Shown piece after piece: positions 23,861 through 33,604 of a DNA stretch of 64,000 bases. Both the position numbers and the translations under genes were made by a program. Under the pieces are notes generated by a model. It had not been told where the DNA came from, searched no databases, and was given only the letters and a program-made list of their open reading frames with translations. Within the stretch, counting starts at the first letter, position 1. Each line of letters begins with the position of its first letter. The stretch is from positions 1,690,501-1,754,500 of the forward strand of contig CATNEN010000010.1 in assembly GCA_950097015.1 (NCBI GenBank), given 5' to 3'. Source of the stretch: Macrostomum hystrix (Eukaryota > Platyhelminthes > Macrostomidae).

Positions 23861-24399
23861 TTTCTAGTGCTGCAAAATGTGGATTTATGCTAATCGATCA
23901 GGAAGCACATATCGATTTGAAACTTGAATGCATCAAAGGAGCCCAACACATGCGAACATTGAATGGAAAATTAACAACGAAAAGAAACGTGCAAAAATCA
24001 GTGCAATTACACTTCTGTATTATCACTAAAATTTAGGTACATGCAGAACATTCTTTTCCCGCAAATTAATTATCGCTAAAGGCAATGATCCTTTCATCAG
24101 ATTAAAATTTTTACATTGATCTTTGTTAAAAACGTATTACCAATAATTGGCATAGACATAAACTGCATAAGACAGTCTTAACTGCTAGTTTCGACCCAAT
24201 CCAAAATTGTCCTTGGAATACAATGATCCTATTCCTGCTTAATTTACATTAAAAAAGTTTGTTGCTAAAAATATGTTCTTTGCCGCTTACTATACATGTA
24301 TACTTTTAGCCAGTAAAAAGCTGAAACACTACATTTCTCAATTCGCTTCCCTAATAATAAACATTTTGTCCAGAAAAATAAGCACAAATGATAAGCAAG
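23861..24399. other. Spacer between TEX47 and DNAI3
   Basis: AT-rich, holding the 5' region of DNAI3 and the 3' end of TEX47. No repeat or additional gene is visible. Confidence 0.6.
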
Positions 24400-25215
24400 T
24401 TAGGACTCAGTGTAGGAGAACATGTTGCTGAACAGTGGCCACACATAGTCTGACGCCAGTTTGACATCGAACGGACGCTTGTAGATCTCCAGAAATTCAG
24501 CACACTGCAGGAGGCACGAATTCTGGCAATTCTGGGCCAGGTATCCTACTGCGGCCTGGGCTGGGACCAGTTCCTGGCGCTCCTCTCGAACCTTCTTCAT
24601 GATCTCGTTCATCTTTCCCTTCATTGGGTCCTTTTGCAGATGGACGCCAAGCTTCAGCAGCTGGGTCATGATCGACGCGATTAGATTTTCATCGCTGTCG
24701 CTGGTCTCGAACAAGTCTATGTTCACTGGCTCAACTTCAAGAATGGCATGCGACCAGAAGGAAAACAGCCGATGATTGACGTTATGAGAAATGTTTAGAA
24801 TGACAGCTCTTAGAATCGGAGAGTTTTCGCGCATTGTAAAATCGTTCAGTTCTTCCACAACCTTTCGAATGACATTAGTCGTTCCCTCGATGACATGCAG
24901 CGCGCACGACGGATACATCAGCAGCAGACCGGTGACTTCCTCTGGTCCAACTGCCGCGTGTTTAAGAAATCCATTTGCATCAGGATCATAGTGCAATCCT
25001 AGCAGCGACTTAAGACTGTGTTTGCTATAGTCGACGCTGAGTCCAGGAAAGAATGTTTGCGGTGGCTGAGCCGATGCATTCAAACGCATAGCGATCACTG
25101 CACGATGGACACTATCACGTTTTCCTGCTGCTTTATTTTTGTCTTCAACGACATGGAATAATGACTTTTGGATTCCGTCAATGACGGAATCATCTTCAGC
25201 GATTGATGATTGCAT
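24400..25215 (-). CDS. TEX47: TEX47-like protein
   Basis: Intronless frame of 271 residues that resembles vertebrate testis-expressed protein 47 (about 250 residues), a BLUF-fold-like protein of unknown function. Matching segments are the core EEVTGLLLMYPSCALHVIEG (about 92-111; human has the same GLLL.YP...LH..E pattern), ISHNVNHRLF..W, and the end LEIYKRPFDVKLASDYVWP. The lack of introns contrasts with its neighbours. It lies upstream of DNAI3 on the same strand, another axonemal gene, which fits a sperm or cilium role by association only. The assignment rests on recalled family pattern and was not searched. Confidence 0.75.
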   Translation of the reverse strand: MQSSIAEDDSVIDGIQKSLFHVVEDKNKAAGKRDSVHRAVIAMRLNASAQPPQTFFPGLSVDYSKHSLKSLLGLHYDPDANGFLKHAAVGPEEVTGLLLMYPSCALHVIEGTTNVIRKVVEELNDFTMRENSPILRAVILNISHNVNHRLFSFWSHAILEVEPVNIDLFETSDSDENLIASIMTQLLKLGVHLQKDPMKGKMNEIMKKVREERQELVPAQAAVGYLAQNCQNSCLLQCAEFLEIYKRPFDVKLASDYVWPLFSNMFSYTES

Positions 25216-25518
25216 GTTAAAATATCACATTGAAATTTCAGAAGTTAACTATTTAAAATGCGCTGGATTAAAAAAGGCCAAAGGGAATGCTAATCAAAAT
25301 ATTACAAAATTCGAAGAGCAACCGAAAGCAATCAAAGTAAAGAAAATATCTATAGTAGAAAATATAGTAAAAATTATATTAACATCAATTTCCCCACTAT
25401 TTTTTTTATTCAAATAAAGACAAAAAAATATAATAATAATATACGTTATACTACTTTCAGAATTTAAATTTATAGTTTCGCTGAAAAGTTTAAATAGTCA
25501 TAAAAGCTATAAAATCTA

Positions 25519-26286
25519 CCGGGTGGCCCATGCGTTTAAGGACAACCTTAAAAATAGAAGAAAGCAAAGCCAGCGGTAGCTAGAGCATAATAGTTTTGGT
25601 CATAGACAAAATAGTATCTATATAGTCTGTAGCTGCCGCGAAAATTTTCGGCAACTTAGCATTAGCCATGAATCGCGCTAAACGTTTGATGGTGGTAGAC
25701 CAGCTCGCGCGGGGTATAAGCCCAGCACAGGTACCAGCTGGAGTGAAAATCAACTCAGCCGAGTACATCCGCATGCTGCAGGATCATGTACTGCCATGGA
25801 TTCGACACAACTTTGCCCCAGGTACGTTTGTTTTTCAGCAGGACGGCGCTCCTGCCCACACGGCTGTCGCTACTCAAGAATTTCTTCGCCGGGAGCTCGG
25901 CGAGGACTTCTGGGATGCGACCACTTGGCCACCATCGAGTCCAGACTGTTCCCCTCTCGATTACTTTGTGTGGAACAACGTGGCCCGCGTTGCATGTTTA
26001 ACAACTTATGCTACCGTGGAGACTCTCCAAGTTGCTGTTAGTGCTGCCTGGTCAGCTCAGGGCCCTGCCGTCATCAGAGGTGCCTGTACCAAGTTTCGGT
26101 CTCGCATTGAAGCCGTGTATGCAGCGGAGGGGGGCTACATTGAGTAAATGTTATTTTTAGTTGCCATCTAGACATTATGGCGGTCAGTTAAAATGTTAAA
26201 GTTTTCGTTTGTTGGTTGTTTTTATATTAAAAATGTATATACATTTGATCATTTTTAAGTTGTCCTTAAACGCATGGGCCACCCGG
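25519..26286 (+). mobile_element. Internally deleted Tc1/mariner element
   Basis: Terminal inverted repeats of about 35 bp begin CCGGGTGGCCCATGCGTTTA on the left and end with the inverse on the right, flanked by TA duplications (25517-25518 and 26287-26288). At 768 bp it is well below the usual 1.3 kb of an intact mariner. The remaining frame is the transposase C-terminal part only. Confidence 0.92.
25668..26147 (+). pseudogene. Mariner transposase, C-terminal fragment
   Basis: An open frame of 159 residues that matches the end of mariner transposases: the catalytic block FQQDGAPAHTA, then WPPSSPDCSPLDYFVWN, and the typical terminal GGYIE. The N-terminal DNA-binding helix-turn-helix domains and the first catalytic aspartate are missing, so it cannot act on its own. 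The first 30 residues or so are not mariner-like and probably come from the deletion junction. Confidence 0.9.
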
Positions 26287-26643
26287 TATATTCTAAAGCA
26301 TACAGTGTAATTGGGAATGGTAAGAACCAGCTTTATGCCAATCAAATGCCTATCGAACGTTATCAATGTATAATTATAAAACAAAACTTTTTCGTACACT
26401 ACAATGCATGGAAACTCTTAAGTAGTGCATAAAGTTATTATCTTATCCATTTCTCGACCAAATAAGATTTTAGGTTTTTGTTTTTGCTATGTTCTAAATT
26501 GAATGTAGAGTTCAATTAAAAAGAAGTAATTTTTTGTCTGTAGATACTAAATACTATTGAAATACTAGTAGCTATTGAATTTCCCCTATCACACCTTATT
26601 CATTTCATGTGAAATAGTGAATTTAACTATTTTTACTCTAGTC

Positions 26644-26786
26644 CCATAGTCAGGTAGGTGACACAGCATGCGCCGGAATAAATTTTGGAGGGACAATCTG
26701 TGCGCCACGCTTGTGCGCCAATGTGCGCCGAGACCCTTTGTGTGCGCGGGAATTTTCCCCCTCAGCAGCCACCTTCCTGACTATGG
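26644..26786. mobile_element. 143-bp inverted-repeat element (MITE) with 8-bp duplication
   Basis: Starts CCATAGTCAGGTAGGTG and ends with the near inverse CACCTTCCTGACTATGG. It is flanked by CTCTAGTC at 26636-26643 and 26787-26794. The interior is GC-rich with repeated GTGCGCC words, unlike the AT-rich surroundings. No coding capacity. The duplication length suggests a hAT-type parent. Confidence 0.8.
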
Positions 26787-28041
26787 CTCTAGTCCTAACT
26801 CTTGTAATAGGTAACTGCTATAAAATGAATTGCAAATTATGAAATGAGACACCCTTAATTACATTAATTATTATTCTTTAATATGTACTTAACTTATCTT
26901 TCAGTTAAAAGTTCTTATAACTTATTTATAGCTAGCAATGCTCATAGGACATAGTCAATTGAAAAAAGCTTACTGGCATCAATAGAGCTAGAATACATTT
27001 AATTACACTTAAAATCTAGTAACAATAACCTACAGTACAAAATAATTAGAGTTTATGCAAGAATGTTTTGTTGAAGGGTAAAATGTATCTTAAAGGATTA
27101 CTTCTGTTCATATTTGGATTCGTAATTTAAAGCAAATTAAGGACATTTTTATATATTTTGTTTTTTAATTTTAAGCTAGGCCTTGTTGGTACTTTGAATA
27201 TCTAGGTATAGCGAAACACTATTTTATAGCTTGTAATATTTTTTATTCAGGGTCTGTAATAGTAATGTTCATTGTCTTCTATCGCTTTTATCCTTTTATA
27301 TATTTGAAGACCCTTTGTTACTCCTGCCTTTTACCTGAAGGTATTATAAAAATGTTAAATTTGAGCACTTTATTGTATTAAAGAACAATTGAAGTTAAAA
27401 TTCAATAGTTCAGTGTAAAAAAGACAAAATAAAAGAGCATGCTGATTAAACACAGTGAGGTGGGAATATAATCCTTGGACATGCTGCAGTTACCCCAAGG
27501 CTTTACATATTTGGCATACTGTTCAAACCAGTGCAAACCAGATGATGCTAAATTTAACTAGAAGTGGAATTTGAGGTATGCAAAACATTACCTAACAGTG
27601 CTTAAAGCAGTGCTTACATTGCCTGCCTAACTAACGACTGTAATTACTCTTACCCTTTGCAAGAAGGCATTTAAAAGCCTTTAAAGGTTTTTTAAATGTG
27701 CACCCAGTTGGAAAAGCTTAAGTATCTAAAGCTGAGCAACGATGGATGTATTTTCTTTTGCATTTAAGATTCACTATTTAAGCATGAAAAAGTAATAAAT
27801 TTATATTAAATTTAAATTTTCCTTGTTTTGTAGTTTATAGTTCATTTAAAATCTTGTGCTACTCATATTATGTATTACGAGTATACCAGTGCCTTGGTGT
27901 CCAATTCAAATCCATCCAACAAGCAGAAGCCTACAGACCTGCTGAGCACTTCAATATTCTTATTTAGACATCCTGAAAGCGAAACTTCGAATGTTTAAAA
28001 TGTGTTTCTACAGCATCAAAACTGTTTAACTTCCAGTTGCC

Positions 28042-29025
28042 ATGGCCACAGCATCAGTTCCATCTGCCCAACCCAGTAGCGAGGCCGCAGCCAGTGCTGT
28101 GCTTCGCGATTTCGAATCCTATGCCAGCCAGCTTGACGCGAGCCACCAGCTGCGCCAGTCGGTCAAGCTGGCAGCCGAGGAGCTGGACGCGGCCTCGCGC
28201 GTCGCCCTCCTGCGGCTGCGCGCCGCTGCCACCAGTCGACCTGCAGGTCGCTGCGGCGGTAGCACCGGCGACTTAGAAGACTCCTCCGTATTTAAAGACA
28301 GTCAGTTCGCTGCGGTGCGTGGTTGCCTTGCCGACTGTCGCCAGGCCTTGGTCACGCTGGCCGAGCTGTTGCCAACTCCAGATCTGCAGCTCAGGTGAAT
28401 AACGGAGATTTCGCTTTTCTACTCGCTACTAATAGTAGTGTGTCACATTCAATTCAAATTCCTTGAGCTACTGGACTTGGCCCCCAACCTCTCAGGCACC
28501 AGTGGATGTGGCGGAGAGCCAGCCAGCGTCTGTCACTGGCTGTGTCGTTGTTGAGCTTTCTTGAGACCGGCCGGTTGGCCAGCCGCGCCCAACTGGCTGA
28601 GCAGCTCGGCCTGGCCGACTCCGGCTCAGCCTGGGATGCCAGGCTGCCGCTGAGTGATCATCTCCAGGTGAGATCATTCAGGAACTAATCCGTTCTGCTC
28701 CTGTGAGTTGGATGCAAAATTCAACCGATTTCCATCCAACTGAAGCTTTTCAAACTGCTCAACTTTTCAGGGCCTACTCAGCTTCGCCTCTGAGCTCGCC
28801 CGCCTCAGTGTCAGCTGCGTCATCGCCGAGGGCGCCTCGGCCAGACTGCCAGGCCGCGCCCTGGACTGCCTGACCGACTTGAGGCGCGGCTTCCGCCTGC
28901 TGGCGTCGCCGGCGGATGGTGGCGGAGACTCCGCATTGGCGACCGCGGCCGATGCTCGGCTGGCCAGCGAGTTGGCCAAGGTTGAGGATGTGGTGTACGA
29001 TATCGCCGTGCGGAAGAGGAGATGA
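28042..29025 (+). CDS. TSN: Translin
   Basis: RNA/DNA-binding protein that with TRAX forms the C3PO octamer (RNA processing and siRNA passenger-strand removal). Three exons: 28042-28394, 28496-28667, 28771-29025, phases 2 and 0, 259 residues (human 228). The N-terminal helix with LRQSVKLAAEELDAASR, the exon 2 block HQWMWRRASQRLSLAVSLLSF, and exon 3 GLLSFASELARLSV ... LRRGFRLL ... KVEDVVYDIAVRK follow the translin pattern throughout. An AG acceptor lies five bases before the ATG, and AATAAA at 29055-29060 is only 30 bases after the stop, so both untranslated regions look very short. The gene is more alanine- and glycine-rich than vertebrate translin. Confidence 0.9.
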
Positions 29026-29274
29026 GGACTTCCATAATATCCCATTGTAATAAGAATAAAATATTACTGTTTATTCTGCGCAGCTGTACTCTTGCATTTG
29101 CAGTTCTACCAATGTCAACAATTTTACATCAATGCAGTCGTAACTTGTTTACTAACGCGATAAAAATTACACGGTGCGAAATTCAAAATCCTATTTTGCA
29201 TCCTGGACTCGGTGTTTGTTTTTCAGAGAGCGCAAAATGTTCATGCTTTGCTCATTTATAACTCATTTGGGGAT

Positions 29275-29332
29275 TAAGATTAGCGGGATTACCGGGATTA
29301 GCGGGATTACCGGGATTACCGGGATTAGCGGC
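29275..29332. repeat. 9-bp tandem repeat
   Basis: Six copies of GGGATTACC or GGGATTAGC in tandem. Confidence 0.9.
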
Positions 29333-29395
29333 GTTTTCGAGACGTTAATAAGCGACCAAATTTACCCGCCTCAATCAGGCTAGGAAGCGGCATTT

Positions 29396-29600
29396 CAGTC
29401 CATGGACTGGGGGACGCCAGACCCATTCTCAAATACCCAAATGAGTGCTGGCACCCATTTAACAGCTAAGTAAGCTGAAGCAATGCAGAATTACGTGTCT
29501 TGCTAAAGGACAAAAATTGTTCCAGTGGAGTCAGGAAATGAACTCTCGACATTTACGACTCAAACGCCTCGATTGTGTGGTATTAAGCGACTCTATAGTG
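29396..29600 (-). mobile_element. tRNA-derived SINE, family A, copy 2
   Basis: Contains the same ordered blocks as 4611-4814: AGTCCATGGACTGGGGG, GCTGGCACCCATTTAACAGC, GTGTCTTGCTAAAG and GTGGAGTCAG, then a tRNA-like head on the minus strand. Confidence 0.7.
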
Positions 29601-29848
29601 ATTCAGACTTCTAGGCAACTCATCATTTTCGTTTGATTTACACCTTTTTACGGCGACGTCCAGTTGTTCTGATGTCGTTATTTAAAGCTATTTTTACCTT
29701 ATTAAATCTCATCAACCCTGAACCGACTCTGAAGCGACTCAAACGTATATAAAACGTCTTTAGATTCGGGTTCCCTTTTCTATATGGAAATGAATCATGG
29801 AAATTCAGGCTGAAAGTTTTACGGCTGACAGTGGAATTCTTATTCCAG

Positions 29849-30412
29849 ATGGCTCCGCGCGATCTGCAGCCGAGGCGGCTCCGAAGACAGCCTTCAGCTT
29901 CGGCATTCGCTTTTCGTCTCATTCTAGCTCTAGCCTCATCCACGGCGACCGTGTCACTCGCCGCCGAGTCGTCCTCGCCTTATCCATCGTCGCCGTCTCG
30001 TCTGACGCGGCCGCTGCTATGCCGTCAATGCGGGGCGGACATTGTGAGCCCCAACGCTAGCCTCCTGCTGACCGTGGCCAGCCCGCAGGCCCTGACTAGC
30101 CGCAACTGGACCGTGGGCGGCCTGCCGGCTCTCCTGCAGCGATTCGCCAATCCGGCTGGCTACGAATTCGAAGTGGTCTCCGTGGCAACTGACGGCGTCT
30201 CTGTCACAACGGCTGGCGAGAGCGTCGAGGAGGGCACATTCTTTCCCGGATTCACCTGGCAGGTGTGCGGCTGTCCAAAATGCGGCGGCCATCTGGGCTG
30301 GCTGTTCAGATCCGTGAGCGACTCGGCCGTGGCTTTCTACGGCCTCATCCTGAACCGCCTGCTCGACTCGGGCGACCTCGGCGGCGAAGTTGCCTGGGTG
30401 GAGAACGCCTGA
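29849..30412 (+). CDS. Secreted single CULT-domain (cereblon-like) protein
   Basis: A 187-residue intronless protein. An N-terminal basic stretch and hydrophobic segment (about 19-38, ending SLAA) look like a signal peptide. The rest is a CULT domain, the thalidomide-binding fold of cereblon: zinc ligands C58/C61 (CRQC) and C142/C145 (CPKC), and the FFPGFTW...GHLGW motif. Of the three tryptophans forming the ligand cage in human cereblon, the equivalents of W386 and W400 are present (W137, W151), while the W380 position is F131. No Lon or DDB1-binding part exists, so it is not a ubiquitin-ligase receptor. Small secreted CULT proteins are known in animals; their ligand is unknown. The ATG at 29849 follows directly on an AG acceptor (TTATTCCAG), which is why this start was preferred over the ATG at 29831. 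Confidence 0.82.
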   Translation: MAPRDLQPRRLRRQPSASAFAFRLILALASSTATVSLAAESSSPYPSSPSRLTRPLLCRQCGADIVSPNASLLLTVASPQALTSRNWTVGGLPALLQRFANPAGYEFEVVSVATDGVSVTTAGESVEEGTFFPGFTWQVCGCPKCGGHLGWLFRSVSDSAVAFYGLILNRLLDSGDLGGEVAWVENA

Positions 30413-30419
30413 GTCCTGG

Positions 30420-30935
30420 CGCACAGGAATGCGGGTGTTTCAGAGGGAATGCGGATGTTTCAGACGGGAATGCGGATGTTTCAGAGGGAATGTGGGTGTT
30501 TCAGAGGGAATGCGGGTGTTTCAGAGGGAATGCGGATGTTTCAAAGGGAATGCGGGTGTTTCAGATGGAATGCGGATGTTTCAGAGGGAATGCGGATGTT
30601 TCAGAGGGAATGCGGGTGTTTCAGAGGGAATGCGGGTGTTTCAGAGGGAATGCGGATGTTTCAGAGGGAATGCGGGTGTTTCAGAGGGAATGCGGGTGTT
30701 TCAGAAGGAATGCGGATGTTTCAGAGGGAATGCGGATGTTTCAGAGGGAATGCGGGTGTTTCAGAGGGGAATGCGGATGTTTCAGAGGGAATGCGGATGT
30801 TTCAGACGGGAATGCGGATGTTGCAAAGGGAATGCGGGTGTTTCAGAGGGAATGCGGGTATTTCAGAGGGAATGCGGATGTTTCAGAGGGAATGCAGGTG
30901 TTTCAGAGGGAATGCGGATGTTTCAGATAGTTAAA
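30420..30935. repeat. 20-bp minisatellite directly after the CULT gene
   Basis: About 26 copies of GGGAATGCGGATGTTTCAGA, with GGATG/GGGTG variants mixed along the array. It begins within ten bases of the CULT stop codon, so it is probably in the 3' untranslated region. Cysteine/phenylalanine-rich open frames in all plus frames are artefacts. Confidence 0.95.
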
Positions 30936-31789
30936 AGGTATAATTTTTTACGATGATAGTAGTCCTTAGTGTAATTCATAGCTAAAATTAGTTCGTTCGC
31001 ATTCACAGTCGCTTCATCTTTATCCACGTTATAAAATTTTTGCCTACGAGCGTGATTTTATTGCTAGGCTCGGCAGAAAAACTTTCTAGTTCCTCCTTTA
31101 AGCAAATTTTCGTTGTTTTTGTGTCCTAATATCAAAATATTTTCTCTGGTCTGTGTGGCTAATTTTGCTGTACTGTTGGCCCTTGTCCAACTGTTGCTTC
31201 ATGCATTTCAACTGTTGCTATGGTAACATTTTAAGAAAATAACTAAACTTTGCAGTGCGACTACAGTTTTGTATGGAATCTGCAGGTTTCATCGCATTGC
31301 TGTTGGCTACCCCATTAACTGTACACTGTGGTGTCAGTCTTCAGATTGTTTGGTTTCTGGCAATTGTCTGCTTTTTCAATCTTAATTTGCCTATTTGTTT
31401 TTGTCTTTCATTGTAATTCCTCTGTGCTTTTCCGTGTACACTGACTTACACTGACTATCATTGAAATAAAAAACATTGTTTCTATCGTCTGTCGTCTGCC
31501 AAAAAGGCATTGTACTGTTTTTATTGAAATTCTCAAATTTACTCCCAAATTTTTACTTATTTTTTATGTACCTTCAGTCTGGGCACAACTATTTCGGTAA
31601 AATCACAACAGTAACGTGTTATTGAAAAAACAATTAGGGAGTAAAGTAAAGAGTAAAGATTATATTCCAAACGATATAAATTGGTGTCTGTACAGGTTTT
31701 AAAAATGCTGATCAGACACCAGAAATATATAATAAAGAAAAGTATTGCATATTGATTCTCGATCAGGGATTTTCGTTTGTCTACTCCAA

Positions 31790-32075
31790 TGAGAGTTCTT
31801 CAGTACAATTAGGGCCCAGATTGGTTGACCAATGAGAGTTATTCAGTACAATTAGGGCCCAGATTGGTTGACCAATGAGAGTTATTCAGTACAATTAGGG
31901 CCCAGATTGGTTGACCAATGAGAGTTCTTCAATACAATTAGGGCCCAGATTGGTTGACCAATGAGAGTTCTTCAATACAATTAGGGCCCAGATTGGTTGA
32001 CCAATGAGAGTTCTTCAATACAATTAGGGCCCAGATTGATTGACCAATGAGAGTTCTTCAGTACAATTAGATCGC
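31790..32075. repeat. 43-bp minisatellite
   Basis: About six and a half copies of a 43-bp unit with CCAATGAGAGTTCTTCAGTA and AGGGCCCAGATTGGTTGA. Confidence 0.95.
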
Positions 32076-32340
32076 GCAGTAGCTCGTTATACACACTGCA
32101 GTGATCAGAATGCATTATTTTGTTCTTGCTCTCATCATGCTCGAAATAAGGAATCGCTTTGGGTTTTCTCGAAGACAAATCATGAATCTGCTAGCAAGGC
32201 TAATCCCATTCAGCGAGTAATTGACTCACTTTTGGACTGACTTTTGACTCACAGATGACTCGTCGACTCACTAAAAAACATCCCCATCGTAATCCAACAT
32301 AAAAAACAGGTAAACGAAGAAAATGAAAACTGAAACTCAC

Positions 32341-32601
32341 CTATGACTCGTTTCCAAACACTTTTATTGGCACTGAATCTAGCCTTAGATTCGGCCCAAG
32401 GCCTTGCGAAGTCGACGCTGCCGTTAATTCATTGATGAATCCCATTGTGAGCACATCCTCGTTGAGATCGGACCAAGAGATGGGGTCGCTGAATTTAAGA
32501 AGTGTAGGAACAGTTTCGACACAGGCAATTAAAGGATCAGCGGTCTGAGAGGTCTGGCATTGAGTGCTTGACCTGGACTGGGTTCCATAAGTTTGTGTAA
32601 C
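32341..32601 (-). other. Possible exon of an unrecognised gene
   Basis: Read on the minus strand, an acceptor CAGCTCACAG is followed by 87 codons open in one frame only, ending with TAG that is immediately followed by a perfect donor (TAG|GTGAGT). Composition resembles coding sequence (KFSDPISWSDLNEDV, serine/threonine-rich) but no family is recognised and no partner exon was found. Confidence 0.2.
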
Positions 32602-33604
32602 CTGTGAGCTGGGTAATCTCACCTTCCATTCCCCACCCTCCGTGATCCTTGTATGATAGTAGTCCTTAAGTAGGGGTTTTTCCGTTTCTACAGATTCATA
32701 TTCATATCATCAGTTTCTCAGTCCCTGTCATTTCGTTATATAGAAGTAAAAATGTTTTTTCAACATTCAACAAAAAGCTCTTGACCGGCTGCCAACGCTG
32801 CTTTTTCGCCCACCCGCGGCAGACTTTGGTCATCAACTGCTTCAAATCAGCGAAGAAAATAGGCCTTGGAGAAGTTCGAATCGTTATAAGATTTTCTCAA
32901 GCTAAGCTCTGCTCACCAGGCCCTATAGTTCTAAGTTCATTGGCTAACGACCTGCGGTTAGGGTATGTCACAGAATCGCGCCATCAGCCCTTCGACCCCA
33001 GCAGTTAGATCCGCCACGCCAATTCTTCTACAGGCGGACCCATAACAAAATCGAGCAAATCGCGCCTCACGAAATTGGCAACGGCGCCTCGCTCGCTCTG
33101 ATTGAATTGGGGGGAGGGCTGAATCGAGCAAGGAATGAATCGCTGTGGCTCCCAGCATCCCGGATACCTAGGAGCATGCAGTTTGGCAGTAGTGGGGAGA
33201 GGGAGGCACGGAGCACTGCGCCGCGGTTATCTCCAGCCAGACTCGAATGACGATAATGGATTGCTGACTGGGTCGCACTGTGACGCTCATTTCGAGGCCA
33301 GTTCACTGTCTTCTCCCTCTTTCTGGCTATTCTCTGCCCTCCGAGTTCAAGACGCCCGTGTGCCCCTTATCATTGAGGTCGGCGTGGATAAGACAGGCCG
33401 CATCTAATCCCGGCTCTGGGTTTCATCTCTCGACTCCACTTTTTTGCATTCTTCTCTTTACATAGCTAAAAACTAGAGCCATAAAATTTTTAAAAGTTCC
33501 TGTCGCGTTTGCTGCTCTCGGAAGGTTTTTGAAGGCCTGCCTCACACAAAATCAAACATCAAGACCTCGCCTGATTGCGTAATTAGGAGCAGCCCACGAA
33601 TTTC

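Larger units (their letters stand above)
25216..28041. other. Spacer between divergent TEX47 and translin
   Basis: AT-rich. Contains a deleted mariner element (25519-26286) and a 143-bp inverted-repeat element (26644-26786). From 26800 to 28020 nothing is recognisable. Confidence 0.65.
29026..29848. other. Spacer between translin and CULT gene
   Basis: Contains the translin polyadenylation signal, a 9-bp GGGATTACC/GGGATTAGC microsatellite (29275-29332), a SINE copy (29396-29600) and AT-rich DNA. Confidence 0.7.
30413..33604. other. Spacer between CULT gene and K2P channel
   Basis: Holds two minisatellites (30420-30935, 31790-32075), AATAAA at 31465-31470 that could end the CULT transcript, and a possible minus-strand exon (32341-32601). 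The rest, including 32640-33600, shows nothing recognisable. Confidence 0.6.

Noticed and set aside
30265-30956. Long cysteine/glycine/phenylalanine-rich frames on the plus strand
   Set aside because: Translations of the 20-bp array after the CULT gene in all frames; no independent start or family.
33135-33465. Short overlapping frames before the K2P channel
   Set aside because: No splice partners, no family resemblance and open frames on both strands.
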